Shown in pieces: positions 51,807-62,049 of a stretch of 64,000 nt of DNA (the stretch's first letter is position 1; each line of letters starts with the position of its first letter). The stretch is from Gracilariopsis chorda (Eukaryota > Rhodophyta > Florideophyceae > Gracilariales > Gracilariaceae). A model generated the notes under the pieces. It was not told where the DNA came from. It saw only the letters and a program-made list of their open reading frames with translations, and searched no databases. The DNA is taken from positions 62,001 through 126,000 of the forward strand of contig NBIV01000110.1 of the NCBI GenBank assembly GCA_003194525.1, read 5' to 3'. The position numbers and the translations under genes were made by a program.

Positions 51807-53855
51807 ATGCCACCTTTATGGAAAACCTCGAAACGCCTGCCGTCGACCATTACGAGATGGTGGGATCCTCCAAGAGTGGGAAGATTTCTTCGGCCAATGT
51901 GCCATGACTGCGACAATGAAGGAATACCGAAGGCGTGCTGTCGCGCAATTGATGACACAAGACAACTAACACCGCCGTTAAAGCATGCCATTTCCAGAGT
52001 ATTCCTTCATCCCGATGTGTACAAGAAACCCTCTTCGCCTCCTGGCACAATTCTTGAGAGGACAATCAAAGTGCTTCACGAAATCGTAAGGCTACAAAGT
52101 ACATACTACGGACTGGCGCGACTAGAGCTCAAGCGCCTTTCGCTTGACAAAGCTCATACTGAAGAGAACATCCGGAAGAACTGGCAACGAATATGTGACA
52201 AGAACCTAGAACCACTTGTGAGTCGTACCGTAACGTTGTTGGAGGTGTTGGTGGAAGATTTTCGCACAGTTGAGATTCACAGTGCGCAGGACGCTGCGGA
52301 TTTCTTTGCCGGAAGACTCGACGATGTCACAGGTACGCTTCAAATTGTAATACTGCTTCTCACCTTAGTTGATGGGCGAGAAACAAGTGAAAAAATGTTA
52401 GACGAGTTGAAAAATTCAGTTCGATGCTACATGAATGGCAGGTTTCAGCATTCACCACAGAAAGATAAACTGTTCCGGGAGGAGGTCGACAGGTTGGCAG
52501 AGCAGATAAAGAGCTGCGGCCTTCCACTATTGCATTACATGGACATTAGGCACTGTGTGAAACGCTCATTGAGATTATGTGATCATATGCGTGACGCTTT
52601 AGCTATTCAAGCCTGCGGAGAGGCTGGATATGAAGCAGTAGGAGACAAATGGATACGAGAGATTACTGCCCAGCTGAGCGATACACGGAGGGGCGCTGTT
52701 ATTACACCCACTCCAACTAGTAGAAGCCTGATGATTACACTAACCGGCAGGTTGTTGATGATAAAGGGCACGCCCGTCTATGGACTACCGACAGGGGATA
52801 GGTGGTTTGCAAAAACTCAGACCGAGTTCGCTGGTGGTGACTGTCACTCTCGGTTGAGTATAATATCTGAACTTAATTTCAAAGGTAGGCACATGGTCAG
52901 ACAACCGCTAGGGAGATCAACGATAGAGAGCGTACCCAAATGGATGACAAAGTTGCTCCTCAAGTTCATCCGTGGTGAACACAATGCGCTTAACAAGTCG
53001 TATACGGATCTAATGCGTTTGAAGAACACAGGCCATTCCCCGGACGGTGAAGAAAGTGCAAAAGTTTGGGAAGACTTTTTTGAACAGCTAGTTCGCGAGG
53101 AAGGCAAAGATCACGCTCGTCAGTTTGTGAGGTCTGTGAATATGAGAGCAATGGTTGGGATAGCGACTCAAGCAAGCAGCGTCGCCGACTATTCCAAATT
53201 GTTTGCGGAGAGAATGATTGCTTCATTCAATTTGATCCAACTCATTGTAACAGGACACAGATGGAAATTGGCGATGACCGTCGATGATGCTGGAAGGCCT
53301 ATCATCTACGAAACTGGAGTTGGTTGTCCTTCCGACATGATGAAAGTGCTGAAGAAGACTTTGAGAGCATATGAGGCTGATGATAACCCAGACGCCAAGC
53401 CCCCATCTAATGTAAGAAACATGATGTATGCTTGGCCTGCAGATCGGGCTTTCCTTCGACCACATGTCTTGTGGAAGACTGTGGCACGTCAGAAATTGAG
53501 TGCTGACCAGAAAAAATCGGATAAGAAGGAGGGAAAAGCCGATGGCCAGGGGCAGAAACCAGATAAGGAGGAAGGTGAAGCCGATGGCAAGGAGCAGAAA
53601 GCACATAAGGAGGAAGGTAAAGCCGATGCTGAGGCGCAGGGACCAGATAAGGAGCAAGGAAAAGCCAATGCCAAGGCGCAGAAACCAGATAAGGAGCAAG
53701 GAAAAGCCAATGCCAAGGCGCAGAAACCAGATAAGGAGCAAGGAAAAGCCGATGGCAAGGAGCAGAAACCAGATAAGAAGCAAGGAAAAGCCTATGGCAA
53801 GGAGCAGAAACCAGATGCCATTGGATTGAAAACGAATACTGGCAAGCCACGATGA
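51807..53855 (+). CDS. Orphan 682-residue protein with a C-terminal 14-residue repeat tail
   Basis: ATG at 51807. I recognise no family. The body (1-565) is soluble, largely helical-looking, with a Cys/His cluster near the start (MCHDCDNEGIPKACC, about 32-46) and a beta-like segment SRSLMITLTGRLLMIKGTPVYGLPTGDRWF (about 308-337). The tail from about residue 572 is highly charged and consists of seven 14-residue units of consensus DKEQGKADGKEQKP. The DNA is a 42-bp tandem repeat at 53520-53813; two adjacent units are identical. It is intronless and divergent from RabGGTA. The whole frame is open with balanced composition, so it is likely a real gene; function unknown. Confidence 0.7.
   Translation: MPPLWKTSKRLPSTITRWWDPPRVGRFLRPMCHDCDNEGIPKACCRAIDDTRQLTPPLKHAISRVFLHPDVYKKPSSPPGTILERTIKVLHEIVRLQSTYYGLARLELKRLSLDKAHTEENIRKNWQRICDKNLEPLVSRTVTLLEVLVEDFRTVEIHSAQDAADFFAGRLDDVTGTLQIVILLLTLVDGRETSEKMLDELKNSVRCYMNGRFQHSPQKDKLFREEVDRLAEQIKSCGLPLLHYMDIRHCVKRSLRLCDHMRDALAIQACGEAGYEAVGDKWIREITAQLSDTRRGAVITPTPTSRSLMITLTGRLLMIKGTPVYGLPTGDRWFAKTQTEFAGGDCHSRLSIISELNFKGRHMVRQPLGRSTIESVPKWMTKLLLKFIRGEHNALNKSYTDLMRLKNTGHSPDGEESAKVWEDFFEQLVREEGKDHARQFVRSVNMRAMVGIATQASSVADYSKLFAERMIASFNLIQLIVTGHRWKLAMTVDDAGRPIIYETGVGCPSDMMKVLKKTLRAYEADDNPDAKPPSNVRNMMYAWPADRAFLRPHVLWKTVARQKLSADQKKSDKKEGKADGQGQKPDKEEGEADGKEQKAHKEEGKADAEAQGPDKEQGKANAKAQKPDKEQGKANAKAQKPDKEQGKADGKEQKPDKKQGKAYGKEQKPDAIGLKTNTGKPR
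53520..53813 (+). repeat. 42-bp coding tandem repeat, 7 units
   Basis: Seven in-frame units encoding Asp-Lys-x-x-Gly-Lys-Ala-x-x-x-x-Gln-Lys-Pro variants. Units 4 and 5 (53646-53687, 53688-53729) are identical in DNA, pointing to recent duplication. Confidence 0.95.
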
Positions 53856-54552
53856 GTTCAAACTGTGTACAGATCTTCTCTCCTCTACCCCAGGGAAGTG
53901 GAAGTTTTTGCCTGAAGGTAGATTGGTGAGGATGAATCAGCCACCTGCTGTGGTTCGTAACAGCACGATAGCTAACTAGCTTCGAATGCGACAATAAAAT
54001 GTGCATATAATTGGAATGAAAGGTACCGCGTCCCACGCTTTGAGTCTCAAGTTTGCATATCCACAGAGCTTGACAGTGCCACCAGCAAAATGTCCCTCGA
54101 AGACGACTCATGAGACATGTACAAACCGTACAAGCAATGTTATCATGCGATGACGTTCGTTTATCAGCTTGTAGGTCACGAAGAAAAGTAACATACCATC
54201 CGGGCAGACAACCGGATGCTGCTTCAGGTGTCCATGATCCGTTTTACACACGGAACAGTACTACACACGTCTTTGCTAATATTGCCCAATCGAGCGGTTT
54301 CAAGATATCGGGCCGTCAGAACTCCAGCCCTGTTCTGGAATGACCGTAACCGCGTTTCAGTTGACTCAAGAGTGGTGAACTCGATGAGATACGCCGTATA
54401 TACAACACTTTCAAAGGCGGTCAAATCACACTGCAAAATACCCAACAGGTGACGGAACAACATAATATCCCAGAAATGAGTTCAAAGGATTGAAATGAGT
54501 GAACCCTTACTCATTAAAACTACATCCGACACGGCGTATCCCTATACACTGT
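53856..54552. other. Convergent intergenic region
   Basis: 697 bp between the orphan and F-box gene stops. Only short frames; nothing recognised. Confidence 0.45.
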
Positions 54553-55914
54553 TCAGTTCTTCGGATTGTGATGGCTCGAACCACGCGGGCTGCGATAATT
54601 ACTATGATGGTACATGTGACGAGGCGCTTTTTGGAAAGGCTGCTGCTTTGATCGTTTGTGACGAGTGGCATCCATTCGAGGGGCTCGACGCGGAGAATCG
54701 CGAGTCCTGTGTGACACGGGTGGCGAGCGAGGGGGATGAGGGGTTGTAGATAAATGAGAAGTTTGGCGGGAATGGTGATGACGTCGAGCGCGGGGCGAGT
54801 TCGAAGGCGGAGAAGGATGAGTTAATGGGCGCAGCGAGAGTGGAGGAGGCCACGTTACAGGTGCGACGTCAGGCTGGTCCTCAGACGTAGTGGTTGAAAC
54901 CTGCGGTTCATTCCTCGGGAAAATAAGCGAAGCCTTGTCGACAGCGGGAGCGGGTAAGATGGAAGGCATGATCGATACCTCTCTGAGCCAGTAACATTCG
55001 TTGGGATATTTGTTGAGCTCGATGGATAGCACGTTTGCGCGCGGTTTGGAGTAGAGTAAGTGGGTAGGAATGGAGACGTCGAGTACGGAAAAATGGGGCG
55101 CTTCTGGACGAAAGTCTTTGAGAATAACGTTATTATTGATCTTGATGGTGACGCGAACTGGGGCTCTTTGTTGGGCAATGGACACTGGAGCCGGCACACC
55201 GTTGAGGGACAAGTATGGTGGCGGACTGATGGCCATATCTGAATGCGGGGAAACGGGGGACGGTGCAGAAGCAGTGGGCGTGATATGGGATAGTGGGGGA
55301 ATAGAAAGCGGGGGCACAGATATGGGATTGGAGGTGGTAGAGGTTGGAGTGGAGGCTGGATCGGATTGTGCGGAAGGGTGGGCGATGGGTTTGGGGTTTT
55401 CGATGGCGTGAATCAAACGGGCTCTCATGCCGTCCACAGGGAAGGGACCCTTTGCATCGAGAAAGAAGGAGAGATGGACGGCGGGGGTGGGCCAGATGAG
55501 TGCGGTGGGATCCGGATCACCCATGACGTAACACGTGGTAGCACTATTGGGATGAATGAGACGTTCCTGACCTCCGCGGGCATGGACGTCTATAAAACCC
55601 CTGCGACGATGAACGGGCATGCCGGCGACGAATGCACCGGTGAGCAGCCACCAACGACATACAAGCTTTTGGGCGAGGGCGTAAAAGGAGGCGCATGAGG
55701 TTGGACGGACGGAAAGATCGGCGAGGTGGCGTGCTGCTGCGGCACGCCAAACTTGCTCATCGTCGGCGATGCGGCTGGCCTCACGGCAGAGCTGACTGAA
55801 GGCGGCGAGTTCAATGGGAGAGAGTCTGCGAAGAATATTAAGCGCGACATCACGAGGAAGATGAAGAAGGAGATTTTCTGGCGCGACGGAGGCGCCAGAA
55901 CGTACGGAGCTCAT
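54553..55914 (-). CDS. F-box protein with Ser/Pro-rich linker
   Basis: 453 residues, ATG at 55914. Residues 15-60 are an F-box: LLLHLPRDVALNILRRLSPIELAAFSQLCREASRIADDEQVWR. A mixed domain with HRRRGFIDVHARGGQERLIH and a Pro/Ser/Thr linker (about 195-255) follow, then a folded segment RVTIKINNNVILKDFRPEAPHFSVLDVSIPTHLL with an ELNKYPNECYWLREVSIMPS end, repeating a beta-strand pattern. The last 90 residues are basic, His/Arg/Ser/Pro-rich and probably disordered. The protein would act as a Skp1-bound substrate receptor (inference). It lies on the same strand as REV7, 373 bp downstream of it. Confidence 0.75.
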   Translation of the reverse strand: MSSVRSGASVAPENLLLHLPRDVALNILRRLSPIELAAFSQLCREASRIADDEQVWRAAAARHLADLSVRPTSCASFYALAQKLVCRWWLLTGAFVAGMPVHRRRGFIDVHARGGQERLIHPNSATTCYVMGDPDPTALIWPTPAVHLSFFLDAKGPFPVDGMRARLIHAIENPKPIAHPSAQSDPASTPTSTTSNPISVPPLSIPPLSHITPTASAPSPVSPHSDMAISPPPYLSLNGVPAPVSIAQQRAPVRVTIKINNNVILKDFRPEAPHFSVLDVSIPTHLLYSKPRANVLSIELNKYPNECYWLREVSIMPSILPAPAVDKASLIFPRNEPQVSTTTSEDQPDVAPVTWPPPLSLRPLTHPSPPSNSPRARRHHHSRQTSHLSTTPHPPRSPPVSHRTRDSPRRAPRMDATRHKRSKQQPFQKAPRHMYHHSNYRSPRGSSHHNPKN

Positions 55915-56287
55915 CTTGGGAAACGGAGGTTACTTTTGAAGACGGACAGCAAACGGGCGCAGAGAAGAAGCGCGAGAGGTTGTGAGGCTCTGTGTCGGGG
56001 GGGAGGGTGCGGGAGTGTGGAGGAGGAGCGGGTGCGGCTTTTATTATTCTTGGTGCGAGGTGGCGGTGGTGAGTGTTGGGAGGGGGCGTGGAAGCTGCTA
56101 TGTATGTGCTTATGAACACGACGCGGCACAGCCGTTGAGAGATTGCGGTCAGATTGCACGACGCAGCAGCATGTGCCACACGCGCCAGTAGGCGCGCACG
56201 CACAGATACGAGCGCAAGCGGCCAATCGCAACGCCGCCCCGGCGCGAGATGAGTGCAATCGCCACACGTGTCCTGTTTGCGCACTTG
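55915..56287. other. Short intergenic region
   Basis: 373 bp between REV7 and the F-box gene; no recognised feature. Confidence 0.4.
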
Positions 56288-57036
56288 CTAAGCGCTTTCT
56301 AGACGCGACCGCAGTCGAAGCGTTGCGCTCGCCAGATCGGCGTCTTTGAGCGGGATGCATACCGCGTGTGCCGGAGGTACAGCTACCGGTGGTGCCGTTG
56401 GTCCCCCTTCTTCTGCCGTACCGCTTCTCCAACGCGGTTCCCGCCGTTCGCCCCCGTCGGCCGGCATCCAGTTCTCGTCGGTGTGCACCCCCTTCGTGCC
56501 GACCACGTAGTCGAAGCTGAGTTCGCTTTGGTCGCCGCGCTTCTCGTCCGCGCTTTCATCGCGCACGTCCGTCGCGCCGCGGTTGCTCAGCACCCGGCAC
56601 AGATGCGCGCGGAACGCATTATCAACGCACGCTAACGATGCTGCATTCACATCCTCTTCATTTCGTGCCACCACGCTCGTCTCAAACACGTAGCGCGCAA
56701 TACTCTTTTGACTTTGGCATTCGTACACCGCGATCGCGATCCACTCGATCAGGTCCTTCATGAACCACGCGTGCAGACTCTGCACCGTGTCTTTGATGTA
56801 CGTGTTCACTGCTTCATGCTTGCTGTAAAACGTGCCCACGCCGTACTTTTCTCGCAGTTCAAACATTCCTGCACCAAACCGGTCAGTTGCTCGTCACACC
56901 CGTCGCTCTATGCGCGCATTCGGCACGTACTTGGGGGATACACCTCATGAAGGTGTACAATCGCGTGTGTCACCACTACCAGAAACTCGCACAGCCGGTT
57001 CACCACAAGGGCGCGACGTTTCTCAGCCTCCGACAT
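56288..57036 (-). CDS. REV7: REV7/MAD2L2 HORMA protein (polymerase zeta accessory), two exons
   Basis: Exons 57036-56931 and 56868-56288 give 228 residues. Exon 1 supplies the N-terminal helix (ALVVNRLCEFLVVVTHAIVH, then LHEVYPP), which aligns with the VLCEFLEVAVHLILYVREVYP segment of animal REV7. Exon 2 continues FELREKYGVGTF, then a VNTYIKDTVQSL block, AVYECQSQKSIARYVFE, and the closing AVCIPLKDADLASATLRLRSRLE, equivalent to LIPLKT....MQLYVEE. This is a complete HORMA domain with an acidic insert before the safety belt. REV7 binds REV3 and REV1 in translesion synthesis, and other partners. Start is the first ATG after an in-frame stop at 57073-57075. Confidence 0.88.
56869..56930 (-). other. 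REV7 spliceosomal intron, 62 nt
   Basis: Minus-strand donor CCCCAA|GTACGTG and acceptor TGGTGCAG|GAATG. It splits a codon 1/2 (A|GA, Arg) and restores the conserved EVYPPR-MFELREKY join. Without it the conserved first helix is out of frame. Confidence 0.88.
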
Positions 57037-60000
57037 ACTTGGCGTTTTCAGCGTGCACTTGTTGGCAATTCGCTATGCTCACTGTTGAGCAGATGCCAAC
57101 GGTTCAACTCCTTTGCCCTTGGGAAAGCTCTAGATAGAAGGATACCACTTGCGACATGCACCATCAGTTCCGCCGCCACAAGCCGCCACTTCTTCAGGCG
57201 GCGCCAGCGTCGCGCGCATACAGCAAACCGCACCACACCAGTCAATCACAGCTACGTGTGGTCACCTACTGTACGCCACGACGTGATGCGTGACGTAACG
57301 CCCCTCATTCCCAGCGCTCCACACGTGTACACGACATGCAACACCATCCAATCATCACCATGCTTTCCATCAAGCCGCTCATCATCTCTCCTCAACTGCT
57401 GCCCGCTCCTCCTTCCTTTAAATGTCACCGAAGCGTGAGAACGGGAGCCGTTGAACAAGTCCGCTCTCTCAATCAAATCTACTAGCAGCTTTGTTCTGTT
57501 TCACTTCCATTTGCGCCGATATATCTATTAACCGCCATCCCGCCGAACGAAGAACACGTCAGTGATAATACACTCCACGAAACTCACTCCCAAAACAGAA
57601 TGTTCAACCAATTTCAACGCCCGTACATTGCGTTTACGGACGCCAACCTTCTTTTCGGGCTATGGCCCTATCTACTGCGTCATTTCGTGAAACGTAGTAT
57701 ACCCGCTAAAGAATTGCACTGCCTCTACAGTCCCTGCTACTGTAGTCACTGTCAACAACATGATTACTGTTGTCGTTGTTTGGGTGTGAGACGCCAGAGT
57801 TGACGCATGGCCACACACCATCCCTTTGCTTTATGCTGTATACTTCTTATCCGCTGAAATGAACTGCTTTCAAACCTACCAAACAGGTGCTTGTCTATCT
57901 ATTCTGAATCGCGTAGCAGTTTGATTGGGCTCTCCCATAACAGAACATGCCTTCCCATTCCAGCCCCACCATCATATAGCTATTATCCATAAACTCGAAC
58001 AGTGGTGAAGGCTCCTACACTTCCCATATGCTTAGCAGTGTCAGACCTGAGCACACTCGCCACTGCCCGAGTCTCCGGGGCAACGTGAGATAACACGACG
58101 CTAGTCGGTGTGGATGTTCTTGTGTGTTCTTGCGCGTTCTTTATCGCTTCCGCCAACGTTGTCATCGGCTCCAGACCTTGTTTAAACTTACCCTCTGTCG
58201 AGCTTCGAGGACATCTCAGTCGGTACCTGAACCAGTTCTTCGAGTGGCAAACAAAAGTTCGTATACGCCAAGCAGGAACTTCTCGGAAAGAGTGTCGTTT
58301 TCCAGATCGACGAGCTGGTGTACATCTCAGTCGATCATCCTTTCGGAGTCTGTCTCTATACGGCTTCAGTCGATAATTTCGCTGAACAGTTTCTCCCGAC
58401 ACAATCGACGCGCCCTGTCTCTTATTAATAGCATTCAGTATGGTCAAGCTACAATGGTGCAACGGAAGTGTGTAACACATCTGCATCCTCCATCGTGACA
58501 GCGAGAAAAGGGTAACTGCTAACCGTTAACTTACCGTTCGTCCGTCACACCCTTTGTATGTTCTATGGTCCTTCGTTTTAAAGGGTGCGAAGAAAGCATA
58601 AGAGCAGGTGGCCCCGTCACGAGCGCCCGGAAAGAAACGACAGCTTCCAACTACTTTTGTTTAATCAAGCGACAAAACGCTACTGGCATATTTTGGGTTA
58701 GCATTAACCGTCATATCTGTGTAAGGTAAAGCAGTGCCCCGCGGGCATTATACGACATCATTCCATAGTGAAGCTCGGGAGCATTTGTCCACGCCTGGTG
58801 GGCATGGTCAGACTAGCTTCCTAAGTTCAAGCAAATAGGCGACCACAGCAAGGTACTGTTGTTGTTGGATATGAGCGGACGAAGCCTAATCCCGACTTCG
58901 ATGTACCAGCTCTCTGAGAAGCTAGTCTCTGCCGCGAAGGCCAAGTTCTCGAGGCAGACCCAGATGTGGATCCATTTCGCTTCCTCCTGGTTCGCATCAG
59001 CAGGAAGATCGGCACACCCCGGCGGGCGGATTAATGCATTGTGCCCAAAGCGAGGGCCCCTGGCGGTTCCCACGTGATCCCTCAGCGCAGTGCAAATGCA
59101 GCAAAAAGCGGCTTTGTACAGCAGCTCCAGTGATGAGCTACGAAAGCTTCAATTTGGACCCATTTCGCCTTGACGAGATTAAGGACATCCCAGGTCGTAA
59201 GATATCGTCGTACTAGCAGTGTTAACAGGCTATCTTCACAACCCCTTAACCATACTAATCCAGGGTTAGACCGCTAGCCTTCTACTGCCTACGAAGTAGG
59301 AATGTCGCGTCTCAATTCATGAGACGCAAGCAGACGCATGCTATGAGGTCATACACATCATGTTGTCACCAACCGAACACGTCAAAATCATGATGTCGTC
59401 AGATCATTTTGAAAGGCAGGAATAGGAAAGTTTTCGATGGAAGTGTGCAGCGGCAGCCACAGGCGCACGGTCCCTCTCAACTGTCCATAAATTGAACCCT
59501 CTTTGACTCGTGCAGGCATACTTCCTTTTCCGTTTCCCGGTACTCAAATATGTGTGCTGACGCTTGAAGAAGCCTCATAGAAGTGTAAAACGAGTGGGTT
59601 GGAACGGGACTGACACCTGTGGACTCCTTTCAACCTCTGCACACCACCCGTTAAAGAAATACAGTCATGAGACAACCGCGAAAGCATTATGCACAGTCTT
59701 GAGCTCTGATAGCTAACGAGGATGCCATGTACGGGCTATACGCCACTTCAGGATAAGGCTGCAGAGAAAAGAAAGCTTGGCCAAAGCGTTCTTCTGGGAG
59801 GTTGAGAGCACTGTCGAAGATGAATTCGAATCTTTGGTAAACATGACGTACACACACACCATGAACACCGGCCATCGCGGGACGTTGAACTGTAGCCATG
59901 TAGTGTCGATACTGCATATTCTTCAGATACCGAGATACAACAGGGTAGCCTTCCTTAAGAGCTCATGTTCCTCCTCATCTTTGAAACCGCATCATCGCAC

Positions 60001-60577
60001 ACCGCACGCAGCAAGTTTATGACAAATTCAACTCAACGTCTGGCTGTGAAGCGACCTGAATAAACAAATGTGTGAGAGAACGCATATCGACGATTCTCCT
60101 AAGCACGGGATGATGTTACCATGGAGCTTCAACACGCGACAGTACTCCACATCTCCCCAATCTTACAGACGAAAACGTTGCGCATGCTCTCAAGCAAAAA
60201 TATCTTTGGGAGCGGCAAATCACTGGCCGACAGCTGAGGGATACACGCGCGTGAGGACGTCTTTGGTTGAGACTTCTCGACGGTGGTATTAGTTACGAGC
60301 ATCGGAAGAGCCCTGTCCTGTACTCTGCGTCTGAGGCAGTGCGTTGGCTTGAATCTCGAGTGCTGCCCACCACATGTTGATGACGGTCGGCACATGTGAG
60401 GACGCTCGCAAGCCAACAATAAAAAGGAATGGAGATGTAATCATGTGCAAAAATAGATAAGGAGCGAAAGACGGATAAACACTTGTGGCTCCAGGCGGGT
60501 GAAGCACAAAATTGTGCAGCTCACTTAAAATGGGGCGCTCCAACTGAACAAAGCACAGGGCACGGAGAGAAGTGGGT
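57037..60577. other. Gene-poor region with repeat R3 copy b
   Basis: 3.5 kb. Holds R3 copy b (58855-59091) and a minus-strand frame at 57983-58486 with an ATG (167 codons) but no recognised domain. The remaining frames are short. No other repeat shared with the window was seen. Confidence 0.45.
58855..59091 (-). mobile_element. Dispersed coding-like repeat R3, copy b
   Basis: Inverted counterpart of 49691-49900. The minus-strand frame at 59073-58813 reads FGHNALIRPPGCADLPADANQ, KWIHIWVCLENLAFAAETSF and WYIEVGIRLRPL without stops, better preserved than copy a. Probably the remains of a transposon-coded protein; class unknown. Confidence 0.6.
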
Positions 60578-61348
60578 CTATCCCGCGCCATGCTGCAAGG
60601 CAGCAAAATGAAGAGATTGTTCAAACTCGAGTAAAGCTCGCTGATAAACAAGACGTTGGCGAAAGCCAGCAGCGGCAGCGGCGCGATTACGAAGCTCTCT
60701 AGAGCGATCGTCTGTTCTCTGTTGCGGTCTCTGATCAAGCGACACATTACCAACACCGATAGGAGCAGGCGGTGGATTAGGATAAGTTGGGCGGACGGGT
60801 ATCAAGGCCATTCTACTACGCTGTTCCTGTTCCTTTGCGGCGGCAGCGGCAGCAGCTTCCTTCTTACGCTTCTTACGATTAGCCTTTTCTCGACGTTTTC
60901 TCAAGCGGGCAACTGCCTCATCGCCCTTTTGAATGCGAAGAAGCTGTTCAGCCTCCTCTTGTCGGCGCTGCATTCTGCGTTGTTCCTCCAAGATGTCATC
61001 TTGTTGTCGAAGTTGGGCAAGTTTTGCCAGGCGTTGTCTCTCGGCAATGGCGACTCGTTCCGCCTCTGTTCGGTCGTCATCGGCCTTCTTCGCCTGGTTT
61101 CGGGCAATGAGGTCCTGATTGTCGCGGCGATATTTGTCGATGAAAGCGCGCGTCTGCACGAGATCGACGTTGTTTACGAGTTTGAAAATGAGCTCTTCGA
61201 CCATCTCCAAGTAGTTGTCGTACTGTAGATCGGATTCGAAATCATCTCTCCTCTTGTTGAAGATGCGTAAGTAACGACGACGTACCTGCGCATCCTTGGT
61301 GAGCAGCGCGCGCTCGTCCTCAAAATCGACGTCGTACACATCAGGCAT
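60578..61348 (-). CDS. MAT1/TFB3-like CDK-activating kinase assembly factor lacking the RING finger
   Basis: 256 residues from the ATG at 61348. It starts where the post-RING part of MAT1 begins: FEDERALLTKDAQVRRRYLRIFNKRRDDF (MAT1 has [27 protein letters not shown]), then YDNYLEMVEELIFKLVNNVDL, a long coiled coil with KKRKKEAAAAAAAKEQ, and a C-terminal AGFRQRLVYQRALLEFEQSLHFA block equivalent to the CDK7-activating end of MAT1. No RING C-x2-C or CGHxxC pattern occurs in any frame between this start and the next gene at 62050. MAT1 joins CDK7 and cyclin H in TFIIH. Missing RING or unseen exon are both possible. Divergent from the next gene. Confidence 0.8.
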   Translation of the reverse strand: MPDVYDVDFEDERALLTKDAQVRRRYLRIFNKRRDDFESDLQYDNYLEMVEELIFKLVNNVDLVQTRAFIDKYRRDNQDLIARNQAKKADDDRTEAERVAIAERQRLAKLAQLRQQDDILEEQRRMQRRQEEAEQLLRIQKGDEAVARLRKRREKANRKKRKKEAAAAAAAKEQEQRSRMALIPVRPTYPNPPPAPIGVGNVSLDQRPQQRTDDRSRELRNRAAAAAGFRQRLVYQRALLEFEQSLHFAALQHGAG

Positions 61349-62049
61349 TATGCCGCTCGCGGCTGTGCAGAACGGCAGGCAGAAACAAGCTGTCAGCGCG
61401 ACGGCGCTGGGCGCACTCGGGAGAAGGCAGAGACGCACGGTGGCCGAACCTGCCAGGGTAAACGCGCGTGAGCGCAGCGCACAAACTAACTTGTAAACGC
61501 AAACACGTGAGGCAGCAGTGTCAAAGACATATGAGCAGCGCCTCGCCACGAGCACGGGCTCTGTTTAAAACGAACGACGCGGTCGAGGTGGAAGGGCGCA
61601 CAGTTCGAACTGTATGTAACACTTGTTTCAAAAAAGCGTAGCCCCGAGCGGGGCACGCAATGCGTGGAGCTGAATATTTGAAAGTGCCCAATGCGCACAC
61701 GCGGTCCTCCACGGCAGCGGAAACGTCAGCCGCGTGCGTGTCGAGGGGCACCGCATGCGCGCAGAGCACTTATTGTCCGCGCCAGCGATTCGCCGAGCTT
61801 CAACCGCCCATGAGATCAAGCACCACTTCGCACACGCGCTCGACCGCCCCCCTGCCCCAACCTTAACTGCCCGTTCCGACACACAGCCACCCGCTACTTC
61901 TCCGCCAATCCCCTCACTAGCCCCGATCCGCGCCTCCGTCCACTCCCTCCCTGTTAAACCCTTTACCCTCTACCCCAGAACTCACCCTCCTTCACACCCC
62001 CCCCCCCCCCCCCCCCCCCCCCCCATCCTTCTCCTCCACCGCTCTCAAA
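61349..62049. other. Divergent promoter region with 28-C tract
   Basis: 701 bp between the MAT1-like and GTPase starts. Contains the self-complementary CAGTTCGAACTG near 61611 and a 28-C run 25 bp before the GTPase ATG. Confidence 0.5.
61997..62024. repeat. Poly-C homopolymer tract (28 C)
   Basis: Unbroken C run on the plus strand between CACA and ATCCTT, in the presumptive 5' leader of the GTPase gene. The exact length may be a sequencing or assembly estimate. Confidence 0.9.

Noticed and set aside
53223-53861. Minus-strand frame reading repeated FSLLLIWFLRLGIG, like a multi-helix membrane protein
   Set aside because: It is the antisense of the 42-bp coding repeat. A repeat length divisible by three keeps all frames open, and the sense frame forms a long, continuous 682-residue protein.
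57983-58486. Minus-strand ATG frame of 167 codons
   Set aside because: Arg/Ser-rich composition, no domain, and it sits in a repeat-bearing gap; kept only as a note in the intergenic entry.
61349-61555. N-terminal extension of the MAT1-like protein containing several Cys
   Set aside because: No ATG and the Cys spacing does not fit a RING; the matching part begins after 61348.
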